Assembly: GCF_040545875.1 (NCBI RefSeq)
Contig: NZ_JBEPMR010000014.1
Origin: Faecalicatena_A orotica
Lineage (GTDB): Bacteria; Bacillota; Clostridia; Lachnospirales; Lachnospiraceae
Strand: one strand, 5' to 3'
Length of the DNA stretch: 64,000 nt
Part shown: positions 8,905-17,350 of the stretch, piece by piece
How the letters are laid out: the number at the start of each line of letters is the position of its first letter
Position numbering within the stretch: the first letter of the stretch is position 1
Translations under genes and position numbers: made by a program
The notes under the pieces: generated by a model
Databases searched by the model: none
Told to the model about the DNA's origin: nothing
Seen by the model: only the letters and a program-made list of their open reading frames with translations

Positions 8905-9002
8905 AACATTTCCTCCTTCATACATGCCTGTTTAAGACATTACCGTATTCCTTCCTTTCATTCTATGTCTATACTATAATGGTTTTGGGTGAGATATGGT
9001 AG

Positions 9003-9038
9003 TGTCATCCGTCACTGCATATACATGACAAATGTCAT
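9003..9038. promoter_or_regulatory. Candidate response-regulator operator
   Basis: Perfect palindrome ATGACA-AA-TGTCAT at 9025-9038 with a related half-site pair TGTCATCCGTCA at 9004-9015. It lies 25-60 bp upstream of the exporter's -10-like box, a usual place for an activating NarL-type regulator. The function is inferred from position only. Confidence 0.45.
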
Positions 9039-9052
9039 AAAATATATGGAAA

Positions 9053-9196
9053 CACCTAAATACTCAACGAGGTATTTCACGAGTTTAGTATTTATGGTAT
9101 ATTGCTCGCACTTAGCGTGGTTTTTTCACGCTTAGTAAGACATACACCTAAATACTTAACGAGGTATTTCACGAGTTTAGTATTTATGGTAAAATA
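9053..9196 (+). repeat. 92-bp intergenic repeat, locus 2 (partial plus full unit)
   Basis: Plus-strand copies reading toward the histidine kinase gene. The -10-like boxes TATATT (9098-9103) and TAAAAT (9190-9195) are 92 bp apart, each preceded by TTTATGG. The full unit contains the GCGTG/CACGC hairpin and the TAAATACT/AGTATTTA arms. It ends 53 bp before the ATG at 9249. Confidence 0.9.
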
Positions 9197-9248
9197 GATG
9201 TAGATTATTTTTTTCTGAAACTTTAAATCACCTAAAAGGGAGCCTGCG

Positions 9249-10319
9249 ATGAAATACATGAAAGATTCCGTGCTAATCCTGCTTTACTGCTTTTTTACAC
9301 TATTTCACACCCGCCCGGACTTTTACTATGTCCTGGCTTTATTAGCAGCCCTGATCATATGCTGCATGGACTGTTTCATGGATTTAAATTTATACATCAT
9401 CCCCATTTCCCTTGTATTTCTTTTGATATCATGGTTCTGCCCTGCCTTTCTCTATTTTTTCCCGGCCGTGGCCTATGTTCTTTTCCGCCGCAGGTGCTAT
9501 ATACCTCTTATCGCAGGGGCGGTGTTTTATGTATGGACTTTCCTCATTCATACAACGGATTATTTCCTATTCCTTCTCGGTGCATTCGGCATCCTCCTTG
9601 CTTTTCTGTTGGAGCGGCAGACTACAGGTTACAATCAGCTGGAAGACTTATACAAACATACTCGTGATGACAGCCGTGAATTAAACCTGCTCCTGACGGA
9701 GAAAAACCATACACTGCTGGAAAAACAGGATTATGAGATTTACACGGCAACCTTGAAGGAGCGCAACCGGATTGCCCGGGAAATCCACGACAATGTCGGT
9801 CATCTGCTCTCCCGCTCCATTCTGATGGTCGGTGCCATGAAGGCAGTGAATACGTCCCCGGGACTATCAGAGCCTCTAAATACACTGGATTCTACTTTGA
9901 ATTCTGCAATGGACAGTATCCGCAGCAGTGTGCATGACCTCCATGATGAGGCCATAAACTTAGAAGAGGCCACGCAAAGTCTCTTAAATGATTTTACGTT
10001 TTGTCCCGTCAGCTTTGAATTTGATATGGGCAGAGATATTCCAAGAGAGATTAAGTTTAGTTTTATCAGCATAACAAAAGAAGCCCTCTCCAATGTCATG
10101 AAGCACAGCAGTGCCACGCAGGTCCATGTAACCATGCGGGAGCATCCGGCCCTCTACCAGCTCTGTATAGAAGATAACGGGACAGCCGGACCCATTTCGG
10201 ATGAGGGGATCGGCCTGATCAATATGAAAGAACGGATTCATACCCTGAAAGGCAATATACAGATTAGAAATGACAAAGGGTTTAAAATATTTATTACTAT
10301 ACCAAAGGAGATTTCATAA
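9249..10319 (+). CDS. Sensor histidine kinase, NarL/LiaS family
   Basis: Membrane sensor kinase of 356 residues. Four or five membrane segments fill residues 8-122 with almost no extracellular loop, as in intramembrane-sensing kinases. A coiled linker follows, then HisKA_3 with phospho-acceptor His180 in ERNRIAREIHDNVGH, and an HATPase_c domain with the N-box (KEALSNVMKHSSA) and G-box (DEGIGLINMKERI). Intramembrane kinases of this kind in Firmicutes usually respond to cell-envelope stress or to the neighbouring transporter. The divergent ABC exporter fits that pattern. Its stop overlaps the ATG of the response regulator (TAATG). SD is AAAGGGAG. It probably uses the promoter supplied by the 92-bp repeat. 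Confidence 0.92.
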   Translation: MKYMKDSVLILLYCFFTLFHTRPDFYYVLALLAALIICCMDCFMDLNLYIIPISLVFLLISWFCPAFLYFFPAVAYVLFRRRCYIPLIAGAVFYVWTFLIHTTDYFLFLLGAFGILLAFLLERQTTGYNQLEDLYKHTRDDSRELNLLLTEKNHTLLEKQDYEIYTATLKERNRIAREIHDNVGHLLSRSILMVGAMKAVNTSPGLSEPLNTLDSTLNSAMDSIRSSVHDLHDEAINLEEATQSLLNDFTFCPVSFEFDMGRDIPREIKFSFISITKEALSNVMKHSSATQVHVTMREHPALYQLCIEDNGTAGPISDEGIGLINMKERIHTLKGNIQIRNDKGFKIFITIPKEIS

Positions 10320-10942
10320 TGAATATATTAATAATAGATGATGACTGCCTTGTTGCAGGCGCCTTAAAGACGATTCTGGAAGCAGAAAAGGATTTTCATG
10401 TCCCTGCATGCGGGCATGACGGGACAGACGCCGTGTCCCTGTACCGGGAGCACAGGCCGGATGTCCTGCTTATGGATATCCGTATGAAAGAAATGAGCGG
10501 GCTGGATGCCTCGGCAGAGATACTGAAAGAATTCCCGGATGCGCGTATTCTCCTGCTTACCACCTTTTCTGATGACGAATATATTATCAAGTCATTAAAA
10601 CTGGGAGCAAAGGGCTACCTTCTGAAACAGGATTATCAGAATATCGTCCCTGCAATCCGCGCTATTTTCTCAGGCCAGACGGTATTCGGCAATGAAATTG
10701 TCTCCAAAATCCCATCCCTGCTCCAGCAGACGCCATCCTTTCACTACGAAGATTTTGACATCCATGACAGGGAACTGGAGATCATTGAGCTGATCGCAGA
10801 AGGACTGAGTAACAAAGAAATCGCTTCCCGCCTGTATTTAAGTGAAGGAACAGTCAGAAACTATTTGAGTTCCATACTTGATAAACTGGAACTGCGTGAC
10901 AGAACCCAGGTTGCCGTATTCTATTACCAGCACAAAGCATAA
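10319..10942 (+). CDS. Response regulator, NarL/LuxR family
   Basis: DNA-binding partner of the preceding kinase, 207 residues. The receiver domain has the acidic pocket IIDDD (5-9), phospho-acceptor Asp53 (LLMDIRM), the Thr switch (LLTTFSDD) and Lys (GAKGYLLK). The C-terminal LuxR-type helix-turn-helix includes GLSNKEIASRLYLSEGTVRN. It overlaps the kinase gene by one base, so both are co-translated. Likely targets are the divergent ABC exporter operon and perhaps its own operon through the TGTCA palindromes at 9003-9038; that link is inferred from position. The debranching enzyme gene follows after 39 bp and may share the transcript. Confidence 0.93.
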   Translation: MNILIIDDDCLVAGALKTILEAEKDFHVPACGHDGTDAVSLYREHRPDVLLMDIRMKEMSGLDASAEILKEFPDARILLLTTFSDDEYIIKSLKLGAKGYLLKQDYQNIVPAIRAIFSGQTVFGNEIVSKIPSLLQQTPSFHYEDFDIHDRELEIIELIAEGLSNKEIASRLYLSEGTVRNYLSSILDKLELRDRTQVAVFYYQHKA

Positions 10943-10981
10943 CCCGTCAACACCGCTCAAACGAAAAGGAGAGAATCTATT

Positions 10982-13087
10982 ATGGCTGTACATACATCCG
11001 ATATCACCCTCGTCCCTAATGACCAGCTCAAGCCTCTGGATACGATAGACGGCTTTCAGGTCCGCCCCGGCTTCTTCCACTCCTTCGGGGCCACTATCAT
11101 CCCCGGCGGAGTCAGTTTCACTATCCAGTCCCACGGCGCTTCTTCCTGCGAACTGCTCCTCTTCCACCGCATGGCAGAGGAACCTTTTGCGGCCCTCAGG
11201 TTTCCTGATAACTACAGGATCGGATTCGTTTATTCTATGATCGTGTTTGGTCTGGATATCGAAGAATTTGAGTACGCCTTCCGTCTGGACGGCCCATATG
11301 ACGAAAAAAAAGGACTGCGTTTTGACAAGACAAAGATTCTTCTTGACCCTTATGCAAGGGCCGTCACAGGGCAGAGCCGCTGGGGTGTCACGAACTGCTG
11401 TGAGCATGGCTACCGTGCCCGCGTCGTGAGAAATAATTTTGACTGGGGGCTGGAAAAACAGCCTCAGATTCCGATGGAGGACCTCGTCATCTATGAAGCC
11501 CATGTGCGTGGTTTTACACGGGATTCCTCCTCCGATGTCTGCTGTCCGGGAACCTTTCAGGGACTACGCGATAAGATTCCGTATCTGAAGGATCTGGGGA
11601 TCAATGCGGTCGAACTGATGCCCGTCTTCGAATTCGATGAAATGAGAGATGCCCGTCTGATCGACAACAACCAGCTTCTGGACTACTGGGGGTATAACTC
11701 CGTCTGTTTCTTTGCCCCCAATACCAGCTATGCCTCCTCTATTGAATACAATCAGGAGGGCCGTGAGTTAAAGCAGCTGATCAAGGCCCTCCATGACAAC
11801 GGCATTGACGTCATACTAGACGTTGTATTCAATCACACTGCCGAGGGAAATGAATACGGCCCCAGTTTTTGCTTCAAAGGATTTGATAATAATATTTACT
11901 ATATGCTCACCCCCGACGGATATTATTACAATTTCAGCGGCTGCGGCAACACACTGAACTGCAACCACCCGGTTGTCCAGCAGCTCATTCTGGACTGCCT
12001 GCGCTACTGGGTTACCGATTACCGCGTGGACGGGTTTCGTTTTGACCTCGCCTCCATACTCGGAAGAAACGAGGACGGTTCCCCGATGAACCAGCCGCCG
12101 CTTTTAAGAAGTCTGGCATTTGACCCGATCCTCGGCACGGTAAAACTGATTGCGGAAGCATGGGATGCGGGGGGCCTCTATCAGGTCGGTTCTTTCCCCT
12201 CCTGGCGCCGCTGGGCAGAATGGAACGGAAAATACCGGGACGACATGAGAAGGTTCTTAAAAGGTGACGCCGGCCTTGCCGAAACCGCAGCCCAGCGTAT
12301 CTTAGGTTCCCCTGACCTGTATGATCCGGCATCAAGGGGGTTAAGCGCCTCCGTCAATTTCCTGACATGCCACGACGGTTTTACTCTCAATGATTTATAT
12401 TCTTATAATGAAAAACATAATGAAGCCAATGGCTGGAACAACACGGACGGCTCCAATGACAACAACAGCTGGAACTGTGGTGTAGAAGGAGAAACCGACA
12501 ACCCCGAGGTCCTGAAACTAAGAAAGCGTATGATGATGAACGCCTGTGCCGTCCTCATGACAAGCCGTGGAACCCCCATGTTCCTCTCTGGAGATGAATT
12601 CGGGGATACACGCTTCGGCAATAACAATCCTTACTGCCAGGACAACGAAATCTCCTGGCTGGACTGGACCCTGTTAGAAACAAACCGGGACCTCTTTGAT
12701 TTCTTCCGGTACATGATTGCCTTCCGTCAAAAACACACCGTGATCCGCAAAGACCTTAAGCCGGCCCCGGGCGGGTTCCCATGCACCAGCATTCACGGCC
12801 TGACCCCGTGGCTCCCCGACTACACACCAGAGTCACGGACCATCTGCATCATGTATGCCGGATATGATCCGGAAAAACAAACAGAAGACATCGTTTACCT
12901 TGCCGTCAATCCTTACTGGAGGACACTCGAACTCACACTCCCCAGCCTCCCGGCCGGAAAATCCTGGCACATCGCAGTAAACACCGGCGACCCTGCCCAC
13001 TTAACCTTTCCGGACGAAAACATGCCCGAAATAAAAAACACCGTACTGCTCGGCGGCCGCTCCGTCATCATCTTTACGGTACAGTAA
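10982..13087 (+). CDS. glgX: Glycogen debranching enzyme, isoamylase/GlgX type (GH13)
   Basis: Cytosolic alpha-1,6-glucosidase of glycoside hydrolase family 13, 701 residues, which trims branches from glycogen or maltodextrin limit dextrins. An N-terminal CBM48 beta-sandwich (about 10-115) carries GYRARVV-type strands, followed by the (beta/alpha)8 barrel. GH13 regions are all present: DVVFNHTAEGN; RVDGFRFDLAS with nucleophile Asp355; LIAEAWDAGG with acid Glu392; and LTCHDGFTLND with Asp465. A C-terminal beta domain ends the protein. SD AAAGGAG precedes ATG 10982. No other glycogen gene adjoins it. The reverse-complementary element at 13218-13367 lies downstream and may end its transcript. 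GlgX and TreX types cannot be separated by eye. Confidence 0.92.
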   Translation: MAVHTSDITLVPNDQLKPLDTIDGFQVRPGFFHSFGATIIPGGVSFTIQSHGASSCELLLFHRMAEEPFAALRFPDNYRIGFVYSMIVFGLDIEEFEYAFRLDGPYDEKKGLRFDKTKILLDPYARAVTGQSRWGVTNCCEHGYRARVVRNNFDWGLEKQPQIPMEDLVIYEAHVRGFTRDSSSDVCCPGTFQGLRDKIPYLKDLGINAVELMPVFEFDEMRDARLIDNNQLLDYWGYNSVCFFAPNTSYASSIEYNQEGRELKQLIKALHDNGIDVILDVVFNHTAEGNEYGPSFCFKGFDNNIYYMLTPDGYYYNFSGCGNTLNCNHPVVQQLILDCLRYWVTDYRVDGFRFDLASILGRNEDGSPMNQPPLLRSLAFDPILGTVKLIAEAWDAGGLYQVGSFPSWRRWAEWNGKYRDDMRRFLKGDAGLAETAAQRILGSPDLYDPASRGLSASVNFLTCHDGFTLNDLYSYNEKHNEANGWNNTDGSNDNNSWNCGVEGETDNPEVLKLRKRMMMNACAVLMTSRGTPMFLSGDEFGDTRFGNNNPYCQDNEISWLDWTLLETNRDLFDFFRYMIAFRQKHTVIRKDLKPAPGGFPCTSIHGLTPWLPDYTPESRTICIMYAGYDPEKQTEDIVYLAVNPYWRTLELTLPSLPAGKSWHIAVNTGDPAHLTFPDENMPEIKNTVLLGGRSVIIFTVQ

Positions 13088-13393
13088 AAGAGGAGGGGGT
13101 AAAATATCCTCCAGTAACTGGTGTGCAACTTCCGATTGAGCTAAACAGCTGGGGCGGGGGAAAGTATGCAGCCTGCTCACGGCTAGGTCGTTTCAGAATC
13201 CTTTTAACGAGCGAGTAGAAGTTCTTATTGAAAAAGAGATGCTCAGAAGGGATGAAAATTGATTTTCCAAAATCAATTTTCAAGCCGGCCTAAGGCGGAA
13301 AAATATCTATTTTTCCGCTGCATGCCTGCTGCGCCCTTCTGAGCATCTCTTTTTCTATTAGAACTTCTTCGTTGAGTGGACTGGATTCACTTC
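13088..13393. other. Intergenic region between convergent glgX and dnaJ
   Basis: 306 bp. Positions 13088-13217 show no gene, promoter or known RNA. 13218-13367 is a large inverted repeat, listed separately. A potential 60-70 residue minus-strand frame here has no SD and no recognisable similarity. Confidence 0.6.
13218..13367. repeat. 150-bp inverted-repeat element with two internal hairpins
   Basis: Outer arms of 34 nt (13218-13251 and 13334-13367) match with only two differences. Between them are a TGAAAATTGATTT/AAATCAATTTTCA hairpin and a GCGGAAAAA/TTTTTCCGC hairpin, so a transcript from either strand would fold as a three-way structure. It sits between convergent genes and could terminate both. 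The size and symmetry also fit a miniature transposable element. Confidence 0.8.
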
Positions 13394-14587
13394 CTACTCA
13401 TCGAATGCTTCTTTCATTTTATCCATAAACCCTTTTTTCTTCCCTTTTCCGGATTTCCCGCTGCTCTCGCCTGTGTCAAGATTCAGTGAATTTCCTGACA
13501 GCCTGTCGAATTCACGCAGTGCCTCTTTTGCTTCCGGGCTTAACTTCTCCGGTGTCTGGATGACCAGTGTTACATAATGGTCTCCACGTACCTGGGCGTT
13601 TCTCAGGGAAGGCACACCTTTTCCTTTCAGGCGCACTTTTGTATCTGTTTTTGTTCCTGCCTTTACGGTATAGATCACATCTCCGTCCACAGTCGGGATC
13701 TTTACATCCCCGCCCAGTGCCGCCTGTGCAAAGCTGATCGGCACGGTTGAGAAGATATGCATATCCTGTCTCTGGAAGATCGGGTGCCTCGATACGTTTA
13801 CTTCCACGAGCAGGTCGCCCCTCGGGCCGCCGTTTGTTCCCGGCTCGCCTTTTTCACGGATTCTGACACTCTGTCCGTTGTCGATGCCTGCCGGAATGGA
13901 AACCTGGATTCTTTTCTTGCTGGATGTATATCCGGTACCTGAACAGGAAGAACATTTCTCTTTAATCACTTTTCCTGAACCACCGCAGTTCGGACAAGTC
14001 TGAACATTCTGTACAGTTCCGAAGAAGGACTGTGATGTATAAACTACCTGTCCCTTACCTCCGCACTTCGGACAGGTCTCCGGGGATGTGCCCGGCTTTG
14101 CGCCTGTTCCGTTACATGCTGTACATGGGTCTTTTAAAATGACCTCTAATTCTTTTTCACATCCGAAAACTGCTTCCTCAAATGTGATTCTTATACTTTT
14201 GCGTATATTCGCACCCTTCATCGGGCCATTATTTCCACGGCCGCCTCTTCTTCCGCCTCCGCCGAATAAATCCCCGAAGATATCTCCAAATATATCGCTG
14301 AAATCAGCACCGCTGAAGTCAAAACCACCGAAGCCTCCAGCTCCGCCGGCCCCGCCTTCAAATGCTGCGTGTCCAAACTGGTCATACTGGCGGCGTTTTT
14401 CAGGGTCGCTGAGCACTGCATACGCTTCAGATGCCTCTTTGAACTTCTTCTCGGCTTCGGCATCTCCCGGATTCATGTCCGGATGGTACTTTTTTGCTAA
14501 AACACGGTATGCTTTTTTGATTGCTGCATCATCAGCATCCCTGCCTATGCCAAGCACCTCGTAATAATCTCTTTTTGACTCTGCCAT
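13394..14587 (-). CDS. dnaJ: Chaperone DnaJ (Hsp40)
   Basis: Co-chaperone that delivers unfolded clients to DnaK and stimulates its ATPase, cytosolic, 397 residues. The J domain (1-72) has the HPD motif (KKYHPDMNPGD). A Gly/Phe-rich linker follows at about 75-125. The zinc region has four CxxCxGxG modules (CTACNGTG, CPKCGGKG, CPNCGGSG, CSSCSGTG), and the C-terminal substrate domains end in a Lys-rich tail. Length and domain order are standard for type I DnaJ. It is the last gene of the hrcA-grpE-dnaK-dnaJ operon. A hairpin lies between dnaK and dnaJ, which may lower its level relative to dnaK. Confidence 0.97.
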   Translation of the reverse strand: MAESKRDYYEVLGIGRDADDAAIKKAYRVLAKKYHPDMNPGDAEAEKKFKEASEAYAVLSDPEKRRQYDQFGHAAFEGGAGGAGGFGGFDFSGADFSDIFGDIFGDLFGGGGRRGGRGNNGPMKGANIRKSIRITFEEAVFGCEKELEVILKDPCTACNGTGAKPGTSPETCPKCGGKGQVVYTSQSFFGTVQNVQTCPNCGGSGKVIKEKCSSCSGTGYTSSKKRIQVSIPAGIDNGQSVRIREKGEPGTNGGPRGDLLVEVNVSRHPIFQRQDMHIFSTVPISFAQAALGGDVKIPTVDGDVIYTVKAGTKTDTKVRLKGKGVPSLRNAQVRGDHYVTLVIQTPEKLSPEAKEALREFDRLSGNSLNLDTGESSGKSGKGKKKGFMDKMKEAFDE

Positions 14588-14634
14588 AACACTCTACCCT
14601 TTCATCTGTCTGATTATGATTTTGTACAAAGAAA

Positions 14635-14667
14635 TTCTACGAAGCCGCTTCTTGCAGCTTCGTAGAA
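14635..14667 (-). terminator. Hairpin between dnaK and dnaJ
   Basis: Perfect 11-bp arms TTCTACGAAGC and GCTTCGTAGAA (plus-strand reading, 14635-14645 and 14657-14667). On the minus strand a T-rich run (TTTCTTTG) follows, so it can act as a weak terminator or an mRNA processing barrier within the operon. Confidence 0.65.
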
Positions 14668-14717
14668 CCCTTTTTCAAGAATAAACCTGTCTGTTACAGG
14701 CCTATTCCAGCGGACAT

Positions 14718-16586
14718 TTAGACTTCTTTATAATCTCCGTCTACTACGTCATCTCCTGTGAAACCTTCCGGTGCCGGACCTGCTTCGGGTGCCGGTCCCG
14801 GCTGTGGGCCTGCTCCTGCCGCACCAGCCTGCTCATACATCTTTGTGAACAGCTTCTGGGCGCTTTCCATCAGTTTCTCTTTCGCTGCCTTAATCTCTGC
14901 AACCTGAGCCTCTGTAGCGTCTTCCGGACTGGATTTTGCAAGGATATCTTTCAATGCCTGGCAGTCTGCCTCCACTGCAGCTTTATCTGTTGCATCTAGC
15001 TTGTCACCAACCTCTTTGATTGCCTTCTCTGTCTGGAATACCATAGCATCTGCTTCGTTTCTTGTATCAATTGCTTCTTTACGCTTCTTATCCTGAGCTT
15101 CGAATTCAGCCGCTTCTTTTACAGCCTTGTCGATATCGCTGTCAGACATGTTGGAACCTGCTGTAATCGTGATGTGCTGCTCTTTGCCTGTTCCAAGGTC
15201 TTTTGCAGAAACATTAACAATACCGTTTGCATCAATATCGAATGTAACTTCGATCTGCGGGATTCCGCGTGGAGCCGGAGGAATTCCATCCAGTCTGAAC
15301 TGGCCGAGTGATTTGTTGTCCCTTGCAAACTGTCTCTCACCCTGTACAACATTGATGTCTACAGCTGTCTGGTTGTCTGCTGCTGTAGAGAAGATCTGGC
15401 TCTTCTTTGTCGGGATGGTTGTATTTCTCTCAATCAGTCTTGTCGCAACTCCGCCCATTGTCTCAATAGACAGTGACAGTGGGGTAACGTCCAGAAGAAG
15501 GATATCGCCTGCGCCGGCATCTCCTGCTAACTTACCGCCCTGAACGGAAGCACCGAGTGCAACACATTCGTCCGGGTTAAGGGATTTACTAGGTTCTTTT
15601 CCTGTCAGGCGTTTTACTTCTTCCTGAACTGCCGGAATACGTGTGGATCCACCTACCAACAATACCTGGCCGAGTTCTGATGCTGCGATTCCTGCATCAG
15701 AAAGCGCACGTCTTACAGGTTCTGCTGTCTTCTCAACAAGATCATGAGTTAACTCATCAAATTTTGCTCTTGTCAGGTTCATATCGAAATGCTTCGGTCC
15801 CTCAGCTGTTGCTGTAATGAACGGAAGGTTGATGTTTGTTGTTGTTGCGGATGAAAGCTCTTTCTTTGCTTTCTCAGCTGCTTCTTTCAGTCTCTGGAGA
15901 GCCATCTTGTCACCTGACAGGTCAACACCCTCTTTTGCCTTGAAATCTGCAAGCATGTAGTCTGTAATCTTCTGGTCAAAGTCATCTCCACCGAGTCTGT
16001 TGTTTCCGGCTGTGGATAATACTTCGATGACTCCGTCACCGATCTCGATAATAGATACGTCGAATGTACCGCCTCCGAGGTCATATACCATGATCTTCTG
16101 CTCTTTTTCGTTGTCCAGACCATATGCCAGAGCTGCTGCTGTAGGCTCGTTGATGATACGTTTTACATCCAGACCTGCAATCTTACCTGCATCTTTTGTA
16201 GCCTGACGCTGTGCATCGTTGAAATATGCAGGAACAGTGATTACTGCCTCTGTTACTTTCTCTCCCAGATATCCTTCTGCATCTGCTTTTAATTTCTGAA
16301 GGATCATAGCGGAAATCTCCTGCGGAGAATACTTCTTGTCATCAATCGTTACTTTATAATCTGTACCCATCTCTCTTTTAATAGAAGAGATTGTCTTGTC
16401 TGCATTTGTAACTGCCTGACGTTTTGCAGGCTCACCTACCAGACGTTCTCCCGTCTTTGTAAATGCCACTACTGACGGTGTTGTCCTTGCTCCTTCTGTA
16501 TTAGCGATAACGGTTGGCTGTCCACCTTCCATAACAGCTACACAGCTGTTTGTTGTACCTAAGTCAATACCAATTATTTTGCCCAT
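14718..16586 (-). CDS. dnaK: Chaperone DnaK (Hsp70)
   Basis: ATP-dependent Hsp70 chaperone, cytosolic, 622 residues. It opens with KIIGIDLGTTNSCVAVMEGG, the phosphate-binding loop. It also has YDLGGGTFDVSI, the adenosine motif VLLVGGSTRIPAVQ, the linker DVTPLSLSIETMGG, a beta-sandwich substrate domain and a helical lid. The C-terminal tail is Gly/Pro/Ala rich and ends EGFTGDDVVDGDYKEV. The start is ATG 16586, 7 nt after AGGAGGA; an in-frame TTG two codons earlier overlaps the SD spacing and is not needed. It lies 29 bp after grpE and is controlled by HrcA through the CIRCE site upstream of hrcA. Confidence 0.98.
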   Translation of the reverse strand: MGKIIGIDLGTTNSCVAVMEGGQPTVIANTEGARTTPSVVAFTKTGERLVGEPAKRQAVTNADKTISSIKREMGTDYKVTIDDKKYSPQEISAMILQKLKADAEGYLGEKVTEAVITVPAYFNDAQRQATKDAGKIAGLDVKRIINEPTAAALAYGLDNEKEQKIMVYDLGGGTFDVSIIEIGDGVIEVLSTAGNNRLGGDDFDQKITDYMLADFKAKEGVDLSGDKMALQRLKEAAEKAKKELSSATTTNINLPFITATAEGPKHFDMNLTRAKFDELTHDLVEKTAEPVRRALSDAGIAASELGQVLLVGGSTRIPAVQEEVKRLTGKEPSKSLNPDECVALGASVQGGKLAGDAGAGDILLLDVTPLSLSIETMGGVATRLIERNTTIPTKKSQIFSTAADNQTAVDINVVQGERQFARDNKSLGQFRLDGIPPAPRGIPQIEVTFDIDANGIVNVSAKDLGTGKEQHITITAGSNMSDSDIDKAVKEAAEFEAQDKKRKEAIDTRNEADAMVFQTEKAIKEVGDKLDATDKAAVEADCQALKDILAKSSPEDATEAQVAEIKAAKEKLMESAQKLFTKMYEQAGAAGAGPQPGPAPEAGPAPEGFTGDDVVDGDYKEV

Positions 16587-16615
16587 AATCAAATCCTCCT
16601 AAATTATTCATTAAA

Positions 16616-17323
16616 TTAATTTGCAACTTTTACCATACTATGTCTCACTACACTTTCACGGTATGTGTAGCCCTTCTGGAATTCTTCGGCCACCGTGTTC
16701 TCTCCGAATTCTTCATCCTCAACATGCATCACAGCGTTGTGGTAATCCGGGTTGAACTCATTTCCGACCGCCTCGATCGGCTTTACACCAATCTCTTCCA
16801 GTGTAGTCATCAGCTGTTTATAAATCTTCTCCATTCCTTCCGCAAAAGGATTGGCCTTGTCTTCCTCTGGCACAGCTGCCAGGCCGCGTTCAAAATTATC
16901 AACGACCGGAAGAATCTTTTCTATGATATCTTTCGCACCTATCTCATACATCTGGGATTTCTCCTTTTCTGTACGTTTGCGGAAGTTATCAAACTCAGCC
17001 ATCTGACGAGTGAGCCGGTCAGTCAGCTCTTCAATCTTCTCGTCTTTTTTATCTTTCTTATTCTTTCTGCCAAACAGTTTCTTTTCTTTGCCGGATTTTT
17101 CTTTATCATCATCCGCTGCTTCTTCCTCAGCCGCAGGTTCTTCTGCGTCCTCTGATGCATCTGCTTCGTCATCCTCTGAAGCGTCTTCCATTTCTTCGGC
17201 CTCTTCTGTCTGTTCTTCGGCCTCAGACTGTTCGTCCGTCCGGGCTGCCTGTTCCTCAGCCTCTTTCGCGGCCTTTGCTTTCGCCTCTTCCACCGCTTCT
17301 TTTATCATATCTTCTTTGCTCAT
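16616..17323 (-). CDS. grpE: Nucleotide exchange factor GrpE
   Basis: Homodimeric exchange factor that releases ADP from DnaK, 235 residues. The first ~90 residues are very acidic and Ala-rich and predicted disordered, longer than in most GrpE. A Lys-rich patch, the long coiled-coil (MAEFDNFRKRTEKEK) and the beta-wing domain (YTYRESVVRHSMVKVA) follow. The start is uncertain between GTG 17335 and ATG 17323; the ATG is preferred because GGTGGAAG stands 6-8 nt before it. It is the second gene of the heat-shock operon, 27 bp after hrcA. Confidence 0.95.
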   Translation of the reverse strand: MSKEDMIKEAVEEAKAKAAKEAEEQAARTDEQSEAEEQTEEAEEMEDASEDDEADASEDAEEPAAEEEAADDDKEKSGKEKKLFGRKNKKDKKDEKIEELTDRLTRQMAEFDNFRKRTEKEKSQMYEIGAKDIIEKILPVVDNFERGLAAVPEEDKANPFAEGMEKIYKQLMTTLEEIGVKPIEAVGNEFNPDYHNAVMHVEDEEFGENTVAEEFQKGYTYRESVVRHSMVKVAN

Positions 17324-17350
17324 ATTTTCTTCCACCAGCTATTCACCTTC

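Larger units (their letters stand above)
8905..9248. other. Divergent intergenic region between ABC exporter and two-component system
   Basis: 344 bp between opposed operons. From left to right it holds the exporter leader and a TATAGT -10-like box (near 8977-8982, minus strand), palindromic TGTCA-type sites at 9003-9038, a 92-bp repeat array at 9053-9196, and the kinase leader with SD AAAGGGAG. No ORF of note. Confidence 0.7.

Noticed and set aside
14088..14564. Pro/Ser-rich plus-strand frame
   Set aside because: Antisense of the Gly/Phe-rich linker of dnaJ.
14635..14667. End of the heat-shock operon at dnaK
   Set aside because: The hairpin has only a weak T-run and dnaJ has no clear promoter of its own, so partial termination with read-through is more likely.
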